Source of the DNA: Gammaproteobacteria bacterium
GTDB taxonomy: Bacteria > Pseudomonadota > Gammaproteobacteria > SZUA-140
NCBI GenBank assembly: GCA_016712635.1
Contig: JADJQS010000001.1
Span: 532,001-596,000, forward strand
Direction: 5' to 3'
DNA: 64,000 bases
Below are positions 17,295 through 25,866 of this stretch, one piece after another. Position numbers and translations under genes: made by a program. Position 1 is the stretch's first letter, and each line of letters starts with the position of its first letter. The notes below the pieces were generated by a model. It did no database searches and was not told the DNA's origin. It saw only the letters and a program-made list of their open reading frames with translations.

Positions 17295-18063
17295 GCTACA
17301 GCAGGAGTTCATGCGGGCATTGTTGATGCGCGGGAACGGGGTAATTCCCGGCTTAGTCAAACAGGGCGCCGCGCGCGGCATCTCAGCCTATCGCAATACC
17401 TCACATGCCAACCTGCACAACGCGCTGCGCGGCGTCTACCCAGTGATCGAGCGACTTGTCGGCCGGGAGTTTTTCGCCTATGCGGCGGACGCTTATATGG
17501 AGTATGCCCCTTCGACCAGCGGCGACCTCAATCATTTTGGAATGAGATTTCCCGAGTTCCTGCGCTCATTCCCGCCGGCACGGGCATTGGCGTACCTTGT
17601 GGACGTGGCTGTGCTGGAGCGAGCCCGCCATGAGGTGCATGACGCCGCCGAGGCGGATCCGGTGGTTCCCCGGCACCTCGCGACTATGGCACCGGAGGAT
17701 TACGGGCGGCTGGTCTGCATACCGCATCCCGCCACGCGCCTGGTGGGATCACCTTATCCGGTCCTCTCCATATGGGAAAGAAACCAGGCTTCGTATAGCG
17801 GAGACCCGTCCGTTGATCTGCGCCAGGGGGGCGACGACCTGCTGGTGCGGAGAGCGGCGTCGGGCCTTGTTGTTGTCGAGCGTCTGGCCACAGCCGACTG
17901 GCTACTTCTCTCCAGGCTCGCGCAGGGGGCGTGCCTGGAGGAGGCGCTCAATACCCTGCCGGACTCTATTCAGAATTTCGACTTCACCGCCGCGCTGCAG
18001 CGATTCTTCGGCGATGGCGTGCTGATTGATGTCTATCTTCCGATCTCCAGGAGGCAGAAATAG
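17278..18063 (+). CDS. bufC: BufC partner protein (DUF2063)
   Basis: A 261-residue protein. The N-terminal DUF2063 domain, about residues 4-95, carries 'LQQEFMRALL', 'ISAYRNTSHANLHNALRGVYP' in the expected place and 'GREFFAYAADAYMEYAPSTS'. A smaller C-terminal region that includes 'RAASGLVVVERLATADWLLL' is of the kind thought to recognise the precursor leader. The domain was once called DNA-binding, but in bufferin operons it is the obligate partner of BufB. The start at 17278 lies inside the bufB 3' end; a longer reading exists but would overlap bufB more. Confidence 0.88.
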   Translation: MPSLRELQQEFMRALLMRGNGVIPGLVKQGAARGISAYRNTSHANLHNALRGVYPVIERLVGREFFAYAADAYMEYAPSTSGDLNHFGMRFPEFLRSFPPARALAYLVDVAVLERARHEVHDAAEADPVVPRHLATMAPEDYGRLVCIPHPATRLVGSPYPVLSIWERNQASYSGDPSVDLRQGGDDLLVRRAASGLVVVERLATADWLLLSRLAQGACLEEALNTLPDSIQNFDFTAALQRFFGDGVLIDVYLPISRRQK

Positions 18064-18065
18064 CC

Positions 18066-18527
18066 ATGCGCACCTTCGACCGCATCGCCCGCATCAGCTC
18101 ACAGGCAATCGAACTGCTGGAGTACACCAGCCCTGCGATGGACCTCCTCGTCAGGCTGTGGCTGGCGAATGTCTTCTGGAAGGCCGGCCTGGTCAAGCTG
18201 AGCAGCTGGTCCACAACCGTCATGTTGTTCAGCTACGAATACCAGGTACCCCTGCTGCCTCCGGAAGTGGCGGCGGTGCTGGCGACCGCCGTCGAACTGG
18301 GCGGCGCGGCATTGCTCGCGCTCGGCCTGGGCGCCCGCGCAGGGGCCATCGCGTTATTTGTCCTGAACGCAACCGCTGTGATCTCGTATCCGGAACTATC
18401 CGAGGCGGGGTTGAGAGACCATTACTTCTGGGGAATCCTTCTGGCCCTGTACCTGGTGCGCGGTCCGGGCAAGCTGTCGTTCGATCATCTCATACGCACG
18501 CGTTACTTCAAGACGCGTGCGGGTTAA
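18066..18527 (+). CDS. DoxX family membrane protein
   Basis: A 153-residue protein with four hydrophobic segments in the DoxX pattern: 'LLVRLWLANVFWKAGLVKL', 'VAAVLATAVELGGAALLALGL', 'AGAIALFVLNATAVISY' and 'HYFWGILLALYLV'. It begins two bases after the bufC stop and is the fourth gene of the bufferin operon, where DoxX proteins are common last members. Its role there is not settled; a membrane redox or transport part is the usual guess. A hairpin terminator follows 20 bases after the stop. Confidence 0.88.
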   Translation: MRTFDRIARISSQAIELLEYTSPAMDLLVRLWLANVFWKAGLVKLSSWSTTVMLFSYEYQVPLLPPEVAAVLATAVELGGAALLALGLGARAGAIALFVLNATAVISYPELSEAGLRDHYFWGILLALYLVRGPGKLSFDHLIRTRYFKTRAG

Positions 18528-18546
18528 ATGCACCCCCATGCAAACA

Positions 18547-18582
18547 GAAAGGCCGGCACAACCTGTGTACCGGCCTTTCTAT
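18547..18582. terminator. Hairpin terminator of the bufferin operon
   Basis: Arms GAAAGGCCGG (18547-18556) and CCGGCCTTTC (18570-18579) pair perfectly around a 13-base loop that contains ACA/TGT. The U-run is short (CTTTCTAT). The same hairpin lies 55 bases beyond the stop of the leftward micropeptide gene at 18637, so it may serve both directions. Confidence 0.75.
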
Positions 18583-18636
18583 CCCTGACGGTCTGTCCGC
18601 GGTATGCGCACAAACCCTTCCGGGAGATACCCGAAA

Positions 18637-18717
18637 TCAGAGATGGACCACGAAGAGCGACACTGATACCGCGATCCCGAACACACCCAGCAAGACAGAC
18701 ATCTTCTGCTCGAACAT
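18637..18717 (-). CDS. 26-residue single-span membrane micropeptide A
   Basis: ATG at 18717 to TGA at 18637 encodes MFEQKMSVLLGVFGI, then AVSVSLFVVHL. After five polar residues, the remaining 20 are an uninterrupted hydrophobic stretch, enough for one membrane helix. Upstream is AGGGGGAGCTGATAATG, an excellent ribosome-binding site with normal spacing. It is too short for usual gene callers. A companion of exactly the same length lies at 18964-19044. Function is unknown; small membrane peptides of this size often tune transporters or oxidases. Confidence 0.6.
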   Translation of the reverse strand: MFEQKMSVLLGVFGIAVSVSLFVVHL

Positions 18718-18963
18718 TATCAGCTCCCCCTAGTTCAGACCTATGATTCTCGACAGCGTACGCATCGCCCACATGTACGGGGCAATGCGAGGTCTTACCT
18801 TATCAAATTACTAAGGATATAGGAATGGGGGCGCCCGGATCCGCGCCCTGGGAATCCCGCGCCATCCGGTTCATCACCGGATCCGCAGTAATCGAGCTGA
18901 TGCCTTCCCTGGCATCAAGTGTTTATTTATTCCAAAGAATTATCTGCGCGCCGATGTCCGGTA
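18718..18963. other. Spacer between the two micropeptide genes
   Basis: No convincing gene was seen. A perfect 7-base inverted repeat TGATGCC/GGCATCA around TTCCCT lies at about 18898-18917. On the + strand it is followed by AAGTGTTTATTTATT. It could be a weak terminator or a processing site of a transcript covering both peptides. Confidence 0.4.
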
Positions 18964-19044
18964 TCACGACAGGTGGCCGGCAAAAAGTACCAAAGCCATA
19001 CCAAGCAACACCAGGCTCAGCAGAATCGAAGCTGTGTTTTCCAT
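18964..19044 (-). CDS. 26-residue single-span membrane micropeptide B
   Basis: ATG at 19044 to TGA at 18964 encodes MENTASILLSLVLLGM, then ALVLFAGHLS. A short polar start is followed by an approximately 18-residue hydrophobic helix and an AGHL end. GGAGGTG precedes the ATG by 4-5 bases, a strong ribosome-binding site. It and micropeptide A share length, strand, layout and a near-terminal HL, but little plain sequence identity. They are 246 bases apart, so a common transcript is possible. Function is unknown. Confidence 0.6.
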   Translation of the reverse strand: MENTASILLSLVLLGMALVLFAGHLS

Positions 19045-19312
19045 GAGGCACCTCCATCAACGTCCATTACGGTTCATGTGACAAAACCTTTGTCGCCCGA
19101 TTTCACGATCAAAACGAATACGACGGGCATATTTTATTCCTAATTTTTATAATTGTATATTTTATAAGGATTTCTGAGTATTCCAGTCGGATTTGATCGC
19201 GTGTTTCGTTGCCCCTTATCTCTGCTCTACCTCGCCGTAAATCCGGAGGGAGATAACTGAACTGCTTATGCCTTAGAATGCTGATGATCCATTTCCGGGA
19301 GACCTCCACCTG
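19045..19312. promoter_or_regulatory. AT-rich intergenic region before argA
   Basis: Positions about 19120-19175 are strongly AT-rich (ATTTTATTCC, TTTTTATAATTGTATATTTTATAAGG) in an otherwise GC-rich window. It likely holds the promoter of argA, of the leftward micropeptides, or both. Several TATAAT-like hexamers exist, so no single promoter is called. Confidence 0.4.
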
Positions 19313-20629
19313 ATGTACGCCGACAACACACAGTTCGTCGACTGGTTCCGCAGCTCTTCACCCTATATCAACGCCTTCCGCGGCCGGACGTTCGTCATCG
19401 TCTTCGGGGGGGAAGTCATTTCCGAGCGGCGCTTCACCGGCCTGGCGCACGATGTCGCCCTGCTCAACAGCCTGGGTATCCGGCTGGTGCTGGTCCACGG
19501 CAGCCGTCCCCAGATCGAGCAGCGCCTGCGTGAACGGAAAGTGCGCATCCAGTACGTACTCGGCAGGCGTGTCACCGACAGAGATTCGCTCGAATGCGTC
19601 AAGGAGGCAGCCGGCTCAGTCTCGGTCGACATCGAAGCCATGCTGTCCATGGGCCTCTCCAACACGCCGATGGCGGGCGCACGCATCCGCGTTGCCTCGG
19701 GAAATTTCGTCACAGCCCGGCCCCTGGGCGTATTGGAGGGCATTGATCATCTGTACACCGGCAAGGTGCGACGCATCGATCATCAGGCGATCCAACAGCA
19801 ACTCGACGGCGGCGCCATCGTCCTGCTCTCTCCGATCGGCTACTCACCGACCGGCGAGATTTTCAACCTGACGGCGCTTGAGGTTGCCTCGGCGACAGCG
19901 GTCGCGCTGAAGGCGGACAAGATCCTGTGCCTGGTCGAGGCGTACGGGCTGGAAAACTCCAGCGGGCAACTGCTGCGCGAGCTGACCCCCGCCGGGGCGG
20001 AACGCGAGCTTGCCGCCAAACCGGAACTCCCCCATACCATGATCGAGGTGCTTCGCCATGCGATCGAGTGCTGCCGCGCGGGGGTGCGGCGTGCGCACCT
20101 GATCGACCATCGCCGCGACGGCGCCCTGCTGCTCGAACTGTTCACCCGCGACGGCATCGGCACGATGATCACGACGGACATCTACGAAGGCACCCGCCAG
20201 GCGACCATCGAGGACGTAGGCGGCATCCTGAATCTGATCGCCCCGCTGGAACAGGAGGGGATACTGGTGCGGCGCTCGCGCGAGCATCTGGAGATCGGCA
20301 TCGGACAGTTTACGGTGATCGAACGGGACGGGATGGTGATCGCCTGCGCGGCATTCCAGCCCTTCGCGGAGGAACGGGTGGGAGAGCTCGCCTGCCTCGC
20401 CGTACACCCGGACTACCGGCACAGCGGTCACGGCGAGGCCTTGCTGAGGCTGATGGAAAATGAGGCGAAAAAGCGGGGAATAGACCGGCTCTTTGTGCTC
20501 ACCACGCACGCGTCACACTGGTTTCAGGAGCGCGGGTTTCAGGCGGCAGACATCGGCATACTGCCGGTTGCGCGCCAGGCGATGTACAACTACCAGCGCA
20601 ATTCCCAGGTATTCATCAAAACGCTGTAG
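19313..20629 (+). CDS. argA: N-acetylglutamate synthase
   Basis: A 438-residue classical ArgA: an N-terminal amino-acid-kinase fold, about residues 20-285 ('RTFVIVFGGEVISE', 'VLVHGSRPQIEQRL'), and a C-terminal GNAT acetyltransferase domain, about 290-430 ('IACAAFQPFAEERVGELACL', 'HGEALLRLMENEAKKRG'). It makes N-acetylglutamate as the first step of arginine synthesis and in this family is usually inhibited by arginine through the kinase-like domain. It is transcribed alone and converges on accC with 27 bases between stops. Confidence 0.96.
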   Translation: MYADNTQFVDWFRSSSPYINAFRGRTFVIVFGGEVISERRFTGLAHDVALLNSLGIRLVLVHGSRPQIEQRLRERKVRIQYVLGRRVTDRDSLECVKEAAGSVSVDIEAMLSMGLSNTPMAGARIRVASGNFVTARPLGVLEGIDHLYTGKVRRIDHQAIQQQLDGGAIVLLSPIGYSPTGEIFNLTALEVASATAVALKADKILCLVEAYGLENSSGQLLRELTPAGAERELAAKPELPHTMIEVLRHAIECCRAGVRRAHLIDHRRDGALLLELFTRDGIGTMITTDIYEGTRQATIEDVGGILNLIAPLEQEGILVRRSREHLEIGIGQFTVIERDGMVIACAAFQPFAEERVGELACLAVHPDYRHSGHGEALLRLMENEAKKRGIDRLFVLTTHASHWFQERGFQAADIGILPVARQAMYNYQRNSQVFIKTL

Positions 20630-20656
20630 GCACCGCGGACACAGCCAACAGACGGG

Positions 20657-22015
20657 CTACTCCCGCGCCGCCGCGGCCGCGGCCAGCTTCTTCTCGAGAT
20701 AGTGGATGTTGGTGCCGCCGGCCTGGAATGCGGCATCATTCATGAGATCGCGGTGCAGGGCGAGGTTGGTCCGGATTCCCTCGATGACGAATTCCGTGAG
20801 CGCCATGCGCATGCGCGCGATGGCGGTGTCCCGCCTGTCGCCGTGTGCGATGACCTTGCCGATCATGGAATCGTAAAAGGGCGGTACGGTGTAGCCGTTG
20901 TAGATATGCGAATCGATCCGGATCCCCGGCCCGCCCGGCGGATGATACTGCGTGATGGTGCCCGGCGACGGGGTGAAGTTGCGCGCGTCTTCGGCGTTGA
21001 TGCGGCATTCGATCGCATGACCGTTCGGCTTGACGTCCGACTGCCTGATGGTGAGCGGATGACCCGCGGCGATGCGGATCTGCTCCTTCACGATATCGAC
21101 GCCGTAAACCATCTCGGTCACGGGATGCTCCACCTGCAGACGGGTGTTCATCTCGATAAAATAGAAATGCCCCTTTTCATAGAGGAACTCGAAGGTGCCG
21201 GCGCCGCGGTACCCGGTATCGAGACAGGCCTTGACGCACTGGGCGCCGATCCGTTGCCGCTGTTCCTCGGTGATGCCTGGCGCGGGGGATTCCTCGATGA
21301 CCTTCTGGTGGCGGCGCTGCATGGAACAGTCGCGCTCGCCGAGATGGATTGCATTGCCCTGTCCGTCGGCAAGCACCTGGATCTCGATGTGGCGCGGATT
21401 CTCGAGGTATTTCTCCATGTATACTGTGGCGTTCCCGAAGGCGGCCTCCGCCTCGGAGCGGGTCATATTGACGGCATTGGCGAGCGCAGCATCGCTGTGC
21501 ACCACGCGCATGCCGCGTCCGCCGCCGCCGCCCGCCGCTTTGATGAGCACCGGGAATCCGATGCTGCGCGCGATTTCCAGGTTGCGCTCCGGATCCTCAC
21601 TCAAGGGTCCGTCCGACCCGGGGATGCAGGGGATACCCGCCGCCTTCATCGCCCTGATCGCCTCGATCTTGTCTCCCATAAGCCGGATCGTCTCGGGCCG
21701 GGGACCGATGAAGACAAAACCGCTCTTCTCGACGCGGTCGGCGAAGTCGGCGTTCTCGGACAGAAACCCGTAGCCGGGGTGAATGGCCACCGCGTCGGTG
21801 ACCTCGGCGGCGCTGATCAAGGCCGGGATATTCAGGTAGCTTTCCGCCGATGCCGGCGGGCCGATGCAGACGGACTCGTCCGCCAGGCGGACATGGATCA
21901 GATCGCGGTCGGCCGATGAATGCACTGCCACGGTCCGTATCCCGAGCTCGTTGCATGCACGCAGTATCCGCAGCCCGATCTCACCACGATTGGCGATGAC
22001 GATTTTCTCAAACAT
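20657..22015 (-). CDS. accC: Biotin carboxylase subunit of acetyl-CoA carboxylase
   Basis: A 452-residue ATP-grasp enzyme that carboxylates biotin on AccB. The N-terminal 'KIVIANRGEIGLRILRAC' is diagnostic. The ATP-binding glycine loop 'IKAAGGGGGRGMRVVH' lies near residue 160, 'HIEIQVLADGQGNAIHLGER' near 210, and the active-site 'FIEMNTRLQVEHPVTEMV' near 285. Length matches E. coli AccC (449). It follows accB by 12 bases in the aroQ-accB-accC operon common in gammaproteobacteria. Confidence 0.97.
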   Translation of the reverse strand: MFEKIVIANRGEIGLRILRACNELGIRTVAVHSSADRDLIHVRLADESVCIGPPASAESYLNIPALISAAEVTDAVAIHPGYGFLSENADFADRVEKSGFVFIGPRPETIRLMGDKIEAIRAMKAAGIPCIPGSDGPLSEDPERNLEIARSIGFPVLIKAAGGGGGRGMRVVHSDAALANAVNMTRSEAEAAFGNATVYMEKYLENPRHIEIQVLADGQGNAIHLGERDCSMQRRHQKVIEESPAPGITEEQRQRIGAQCVKACLDTGYRGAGTFEFLYEKGHFYFIEMNTRLQVEHPVTEMVYGVDIVKEQIRIAAGHPLTIRQSDVKPNGHAIECRINAEDARNFTPSPGTITQYHPPGGPGIRIDSHIYNGYTVPPFYDSMIGKVIAHGDRRDTAIARMRMALTEFVIEGIRTNLALHRDLMNDAAFQAGGTNIHYLEKKLAAAAAARE

Positions 22016-22027
22016 GAAGCCCGGTGC

Positions 22028-22489
22028 CTATTCGATGATAAACAGCGGCTGGCCGTATTCGACCGGCTGGCCGTTCTCGACCAGGACGGCCGCCACCACG
22101 CCGGACTTGTCCGACTCGATCTGGTTGAGCATCTTCATCGCCTCGATGATGCACAGGGTGTCGCCGGAGTTGACCCGCTGGCCGACCTCGACGAAGGGCG
22201 GCGATCCGGGGGCCGGTGACCGGTAGAAGCTGCCGACGATGGGAGAAGTGACGGTGTGCCCCTTGGGCACCGGAGCCGCCGCGGGCTCGCTTCCGGCCGC
22301 AGCGACAGGAACCGGGGCGGCCTGGACGGCCATGGGAGCCGGGTACATCTGCGGCGCTCCCATAAAGGTCTGCATGGCCTTGCCGTGTCGACTGATACGC
22401 ACCGACTCCTCGCCCTCCTGCACCTCGATTTCTGCGAGATCGGATTCCTCCAGAAGTTCGATCAACTTCTTTATTTTTCGTATGTCCAT
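22028..22489 (-). CDS. accB: Biotin carboxyl carrier protein of acetyl-CoA carboxylase
   Basis: A 153-residue AccB. The N-terminal helix region (IRKIKKLIELLEESDLAEIE) is followed by a flexible Ala/Pro-rich linker, about residues 45-75. The C-terminal biotinyl domain has Lys119 in the EAMKM motif as the biotin site; the 'thumb' insertion 'FYRSPAPGSPPFVEVG' is present. It carries carboxybiotin between AccC and the carboxyltransferase, whose genes are not in the window. It lies between aroQ (8 bases) and accC (12 bases). Confidence 0.97.
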   Translation of the reverse strand: MDIRKIKKLIELLEESDLAEIEVQEGEESVRISRHGKAMQTFMGAPQMYPAPMAVQAAPVPVAAAGSEPAAAPVPKGHTVTSPIVGSFYRSPAPGSPPFVEVGQRVNSGDTLCIIEAMKMLNQIESDKSGVVAAVLVENGQPVEYGQPLFIIE

Positions 22490-22497
22490 ACGGGCAA

Positions 22498-22950
22498 TTA
22501 TGGGTCCTTGTGCTTGTCTAGATGCTGTACCGCCGCCCGCAGGGCGAGCTCATAGCCCGCGGCGCCGAGTCCGCTGATCACGCCGGCCGCGATATCGGAA
22601 AAATACGAGTTCCGGCGAAATGCCTCGCGCGCGTGGATATTGGAAAGGTGCACCTCGATGAACGGCACCGCGGCCGCGATCAGGGCATCCCGCAGGGCCA
22701 CGCTGGTGTGGGTGAGGGCAGCGGGATTGATGATGATGAAACGCACCGGCTCCTCCATGGCCTTGTGCACCCTCTCGACCAGCTCGTGCTCCGCATTGCT
22801 CTGGAAACACAACACCTGGGTCCCCAGCTCCTTCGCCAGCGCGGTAAGCCGCTTGTTGATCGCCGCGAGCGACTGCGTACCGTAGTGGCCGGGTTCGCGT
22901 TGACCCAGGAGGTTCAGATTGGGGCCGTTGAGTACGAGGATCGTCGCCAT
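22498..22950 (-). CDS. aroQ: Type II 3-dehydroquinate dehydratase
   Basis: A 150-residue AroQ of the shikimate pathway. It begins 'ILVLNGPNLNLLGQREPGHYG', where the flexible-loop Arg and Tyr reside, continues with 'CFQSNAEHELVERVH', and has the catalytic/substrate residues in 'IINPAALTHTSVALRDAL' and 'FIEVHLSNIHAREAFRRNSY'. The ATG at 22950 is chosen because the family starts a few residues before the Leu-Asn-Gly-Pro-Asn motif; longer readings add an unrelated leader. First gene of the operon with accB and accC; the 203 bases upstream hold its promoter. Confidence 0.96.
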   Translation of the reverse strand: MATILVLNGPNLNLLGQREPGHYGTQSLAAINKRLTALAKELGTQVLCFQSNAEHELVERVHKAMEEPVRFIIINPAALTHTSVALRDALIAAAVPFIEVHLSNIHAREAFRRNSYFSDIAAGVISGLGAAGYELALRAAVQHLDKHKDP

Positions 22951-23153
22951 TCGTTTTGTGCTATTTCCCGGCACGATATGAGCTGATAGAGGCCTGTTAG
23001 GGGAAAGTCACCCAGATCAGCCGAAGTCTATACCCGTAATGCCGGTTATTGTGCAACGTTGCTTTGGAAATGTCCATCTGACCCGGAATTATCATCCCGA
23101 TCGACGAAGTTAGAACCCAATATGTGAAATGTGCGCGACCCGGAGCGTATCGC

Positions 23154-23729
23154 TTACAGCAGATTCAGGATCATCTGCTCAGCGCTGTCGCGGGTCAGCT
23201 CGCCGTACTGGGCGTACGCAATCTTGCCAGTCCGGTCAACCAGCACAGTGTAGGGGAGGATGCCGATGGAGTTCCCATATGCCTCCGCCACGGCGATCGC
23301 GTTCGTGCCACCGATCAGGCTCGGATAATTGAGCACGAACCCGAGCCTGTCGAAGAACGCCTCCACCTGCTGAGGGGTATCCAGGGCGATCCCGACGAAC
23401 TGCACACCCTGTCCGGCATATTGTCCTTGCAATTCGACAAAGGCCGGCATCTCTCGCACGCAGGGTTTGCACCATGAAGCCCAGAAATTCACAATCAGCA
23501 CCCGGCCGTCCCACTCGCCCACATCATGCGATAACCCAAGTGAGTCAGGCAGGGTGAAATCGGGCCTTATCTGACCGAGGACGGCGCTGGCGGAAGTACC
23601 GGCTTCCGCCTGTTCCAGCGGCTCGTGCTGCAACTGCTGCCTGTAGAAAAAGTTTACCGCCACTGCGACCGCGGCGAACACCGCGATAATCAGCAGGATG
23701 ATATTGGGACGCTGCAACCAGCCCGCCAT
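23154..23729 (-). CDS. TlpA/ResA-like membrane-anchored thioredoxin
   Basis: A 191-residue protein with one N-terminal membrane anchor (about residues 9-30). A periplasmic thioredoxin fold follows: 'PDFTLPDSLGLSHDVGEWDG' then 'LIVNFWASWCKPCVREMPAF' with the CxxC (CKPC). It would act as a periplasmic thiol-disulfide reductant. It starts 16 bases after dsbD, which supplies electrons to such proteins, so it is probably a client of the DsbD encoded beside it. Candidates such as cytochrome c maturation thioredoxins are possible. Confidence 0.92.
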   Translation of the reverse strand: MAGWLQRPNIILLIIAVFAAVAVAVNFFYRQQLQHEPLEQAEAGTSASAVLGQIRPDFTLPDSLGLSHDVGEWDGRVLIVNFWASWCKPCVREMPAFVELQGQYAGQGVQFVGIALDTPQQVEAFFDRLGFVLNYPSLIGGTNAIAVAEAYGNSIGILPYTVLVDRTGKIAYAQYGELTRDSAEQMILNLL

Positions 23730-23745
23730 GGGGATAATCGGAGGA

Positions 23746-25617
23746 TTACATCAATGCCTGTCGTATATGGCGCGTAAATGCCTCGGGACCGGTATTAGTG
23801 GAACCGATCACGCGGAATGATCGCAGCTCCTTGCCGTCCGCGCTGAAAAACAATATCGCAGGCGGCCCGAAAAGTCCAAGCTGCCTGAGCAGTTCCTGAT
23901 CGACCTCATCATTGGCCGTCACATCCGCGCGCAGCAGCACAGTACCAGCCAGCGCGGCTTGCACACCGGGATCGATGAAGGTGCGGCGCTCCATAATCTT
24001 GCATTCAACACACCAGTCGGCGTAGAAATCCAGCATAACCGGCCGCCCCGCCGCGCGGGCCATGGCCTGATTCAGGCCCTCCACGCCTTTGACCGGAGCG
24101 AACTCCAGCGCTCCCTCCGCCGGTCCCTTCCCCCCGGTGATCGAGGTCCCCTGCAAGGGCCGCAGCGGATCATTGCCGCCACTGGCGGCGCCGATGATCA
24201 GCAGTACGCCATAGATGAACACGATCAGCCCCGCGCCCTTCCACAATCGCCTCCAGCCCGAGACCCCGGCTTCCATGCGGTCGAAGGCACCCAGATAGAC
24301 GGCCGCGCCTACCAGCAGAACCGCCCATAGCATCATGCTGAGCTGGGGGGGAATGATCCGCTCGAGAAACCAGGCTGCGACCGCGAGCATGAGCACGCCG
24401 AACACTGACTTGACCGTCGTCATCCAGCCCCCCGCCTTCGGCAGGAGCTTGCCGGCGGACGTGCCGATCACCAGCAGCGGCAATCCCATCCCCAGGCTGA
24501 GCACAAAGAGCGATACGCCACCCAGCACGGCGTCCCCGCTCATCCCGATATATAAGAGTATTCCGGCCAGGGGAGCGGCCACGCAGGGCCCTACAACCAG
24601 CGCCGACAGGAACCCCATGACCGCGGCCCCGGCGTACGTCCCGGCGGACTGCCGGTTGCTCAGATCATTCAGGCGTGCCTGCCATGACGCCGGCAGCTGG
24701 AACTGGTAGACATCGAACATGGCCAGGGCGAGCAGAACAAAGACTACGCTGATGCTCCCCAGCACCCAGGGACTCTGGAACGCGGCCTGCAGGTTATTGC
24801 CAAACAGGCCCGCCGCGACCCCGGCCAGGGTATAGGTCAAAGCCATGGCGAGCACATAACTCAGGGACAGCAGAAAGGCGCGGCGCGTCGTCACCTGGGT
24901 GCGTTGCCCGATGATCAGGCTGGAGAGAATCGGGATCATCGGAAACACGCAGGGGGTAAATGCCAGCAGCAGTCCGAAACCGAAAAAACCGGCGAGATTC
25001 ACCCACAGGTCGCCCTCTGCAAGGGATTGCGCAATCTGGTCCTGGAGCGGCGCAACCTCTGTTCCCCCGGCCACCGCCGGGTCCAGACCGACGGTACCGC
25101 TCGAAGGCGGCAGCTCAAGGCTGACAGTCTGCTTCATCGGCGGGTAGCAGAACCCCTGGTCCGCGCACCCCTGATAAGCCACCTCGAGCACCACCACGGC
25201 CGGCACAGCGCCCGGCTGGACCACCGGCACCGCCGCCTGAATCCGACCGTGATACACCTCCATGCGGCCGAAGAATTCATCTTCCTTGAACTCACCGCGC
25301 GGGTACTCCGCCGCCCCCAGTGTCACGCCAGCAGGGGACTCCACCAAGCGGAAGCTGAACTTGTCCCGATAGAGGTAATAACCGTCCGCGATCTCCCAGC
25401 GCGCGGTGATCGCGCCGGGACCGGGAGCTTCGGCGGAAAAGACGAATGCGCGCTCCGGTTCGAGAAAGACCGGCTCCGACTTTATCAGGCCGAGTCGCTC
25501 GCCGACGGATGCGATCGATGAGGACAAGCCGCCGCCGTCGGCGGCGAGGCCGGCGGAGCAGAACAGCAGCAGCAAGGCCAGGACGCTGGATCTGTGGTAA
25601 TTCATCATCGTATGCAT
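23746..25617 (-). CDS. dsbD: Thiol:disulfide interchange protein DsbD
   Basis: A 623-residue three-domain DsbD. A signal peptide is followed by the periplasmic alpha domain with a Cys pair in 'GCADQGFCYPPM'. Eight membrane helices make the beta domain, with Cys in 'LAFTPCVFPMIPIL' and 'VVGPCVAAPLAGILLY'. The C-terminal gamma thioredoxin domain has 'FYADWCVECKIMERRTF'. It moves electrons from cytosolic thioredoxin to the periplasm. All six catalytic cysteines are visible. The start at 25617 has alternative ATGs within four codons. It lies upstream of the TlpA-like gene. Confidence 0.95.
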   Translation of the reverse strand: MHTMMNYHRSSVLALLLLFCSAGLAADGGGLSSSIASVGERLGLIKSEPVFLEPERAFVFSAEAPGPGAITARWEIADGYYLYRDKFSFRLVESPAGVTLGAAEYPRGEFKEDEFFGRMEVYHGRIQAAVPVVQPGAVPAVVVLEVAYQGCADQGFCYPPMKQTVSLELPPSSGTVGLDPAVAGGTEVAPLQDQIAQSLAEGDLWVNLAGFFGFGLLLAFTPCVFPMIPILSSLIIGQRTQVTTRRAFLLSLSYVLAMALTYTLAGVAAGLFGNNLQAAFQSPWVLGSISVVFVLLALAMFDVYQFQLPASWQARLNDLSNRQSAGTYAGAAVMGFLSALVVGPCVAAPLAGILLYIGMSGDAVLGGVSLFVLSLGMGLPLLVIGTSAGKLLPKAGGWMTTVKSVFGVLMLAVAAWFLERIIPPQLSMMLWAVLLVGAAVYLGAFDRMEAGVSGWRRLWKGAGLIVFIYGVLLIIGAASGGNDPLRPLQGTSITGGKGPAEGALEFAPVKGVEGLNQAMARAAGRPVMLDFYADWCVECKIMERRTFIDPGVQAALAGTVLLRADVTANDEVDQELLRQLGLFGPPAILFFSADGKELRSFRVIGSTNTGPEAFTRHIRQALM

Positions 25618-25866
25618 GAAATCCGGCCGTGATCAGAAGAATTCAATGTGAGGAGATCTGCAGCCGGGCTTCCCGCCGGCGTGGCGTCAGTAGCGCGGCC
25701 GCGCTGTCGGACAGCGTCGAACGAAGCGCCCATATACTAACATGCGCATCGAAACAGCCTCTATACGGCCAGAGTGACCACTGCGCCCCGGAATATGATG
25801 TCGGAGTCGTTCGTCAAAAACTTGATGTCACCGCACTCGATCTGCCAACCAGCGCACACCCGCCCT

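Noticed and set aside
18825..19046. Rightward frame of 73 codons over the micropeptide region
   Set aside because: Poor composition and no ribosome-binding site; the leftward micropeptides are much better supported.
19109..19309. Leftward 66-codon frame in the AT-rich gap before argA
   Set aside because: GTG start without ribosome-binding site and composition dictated by AT-rich sequence.
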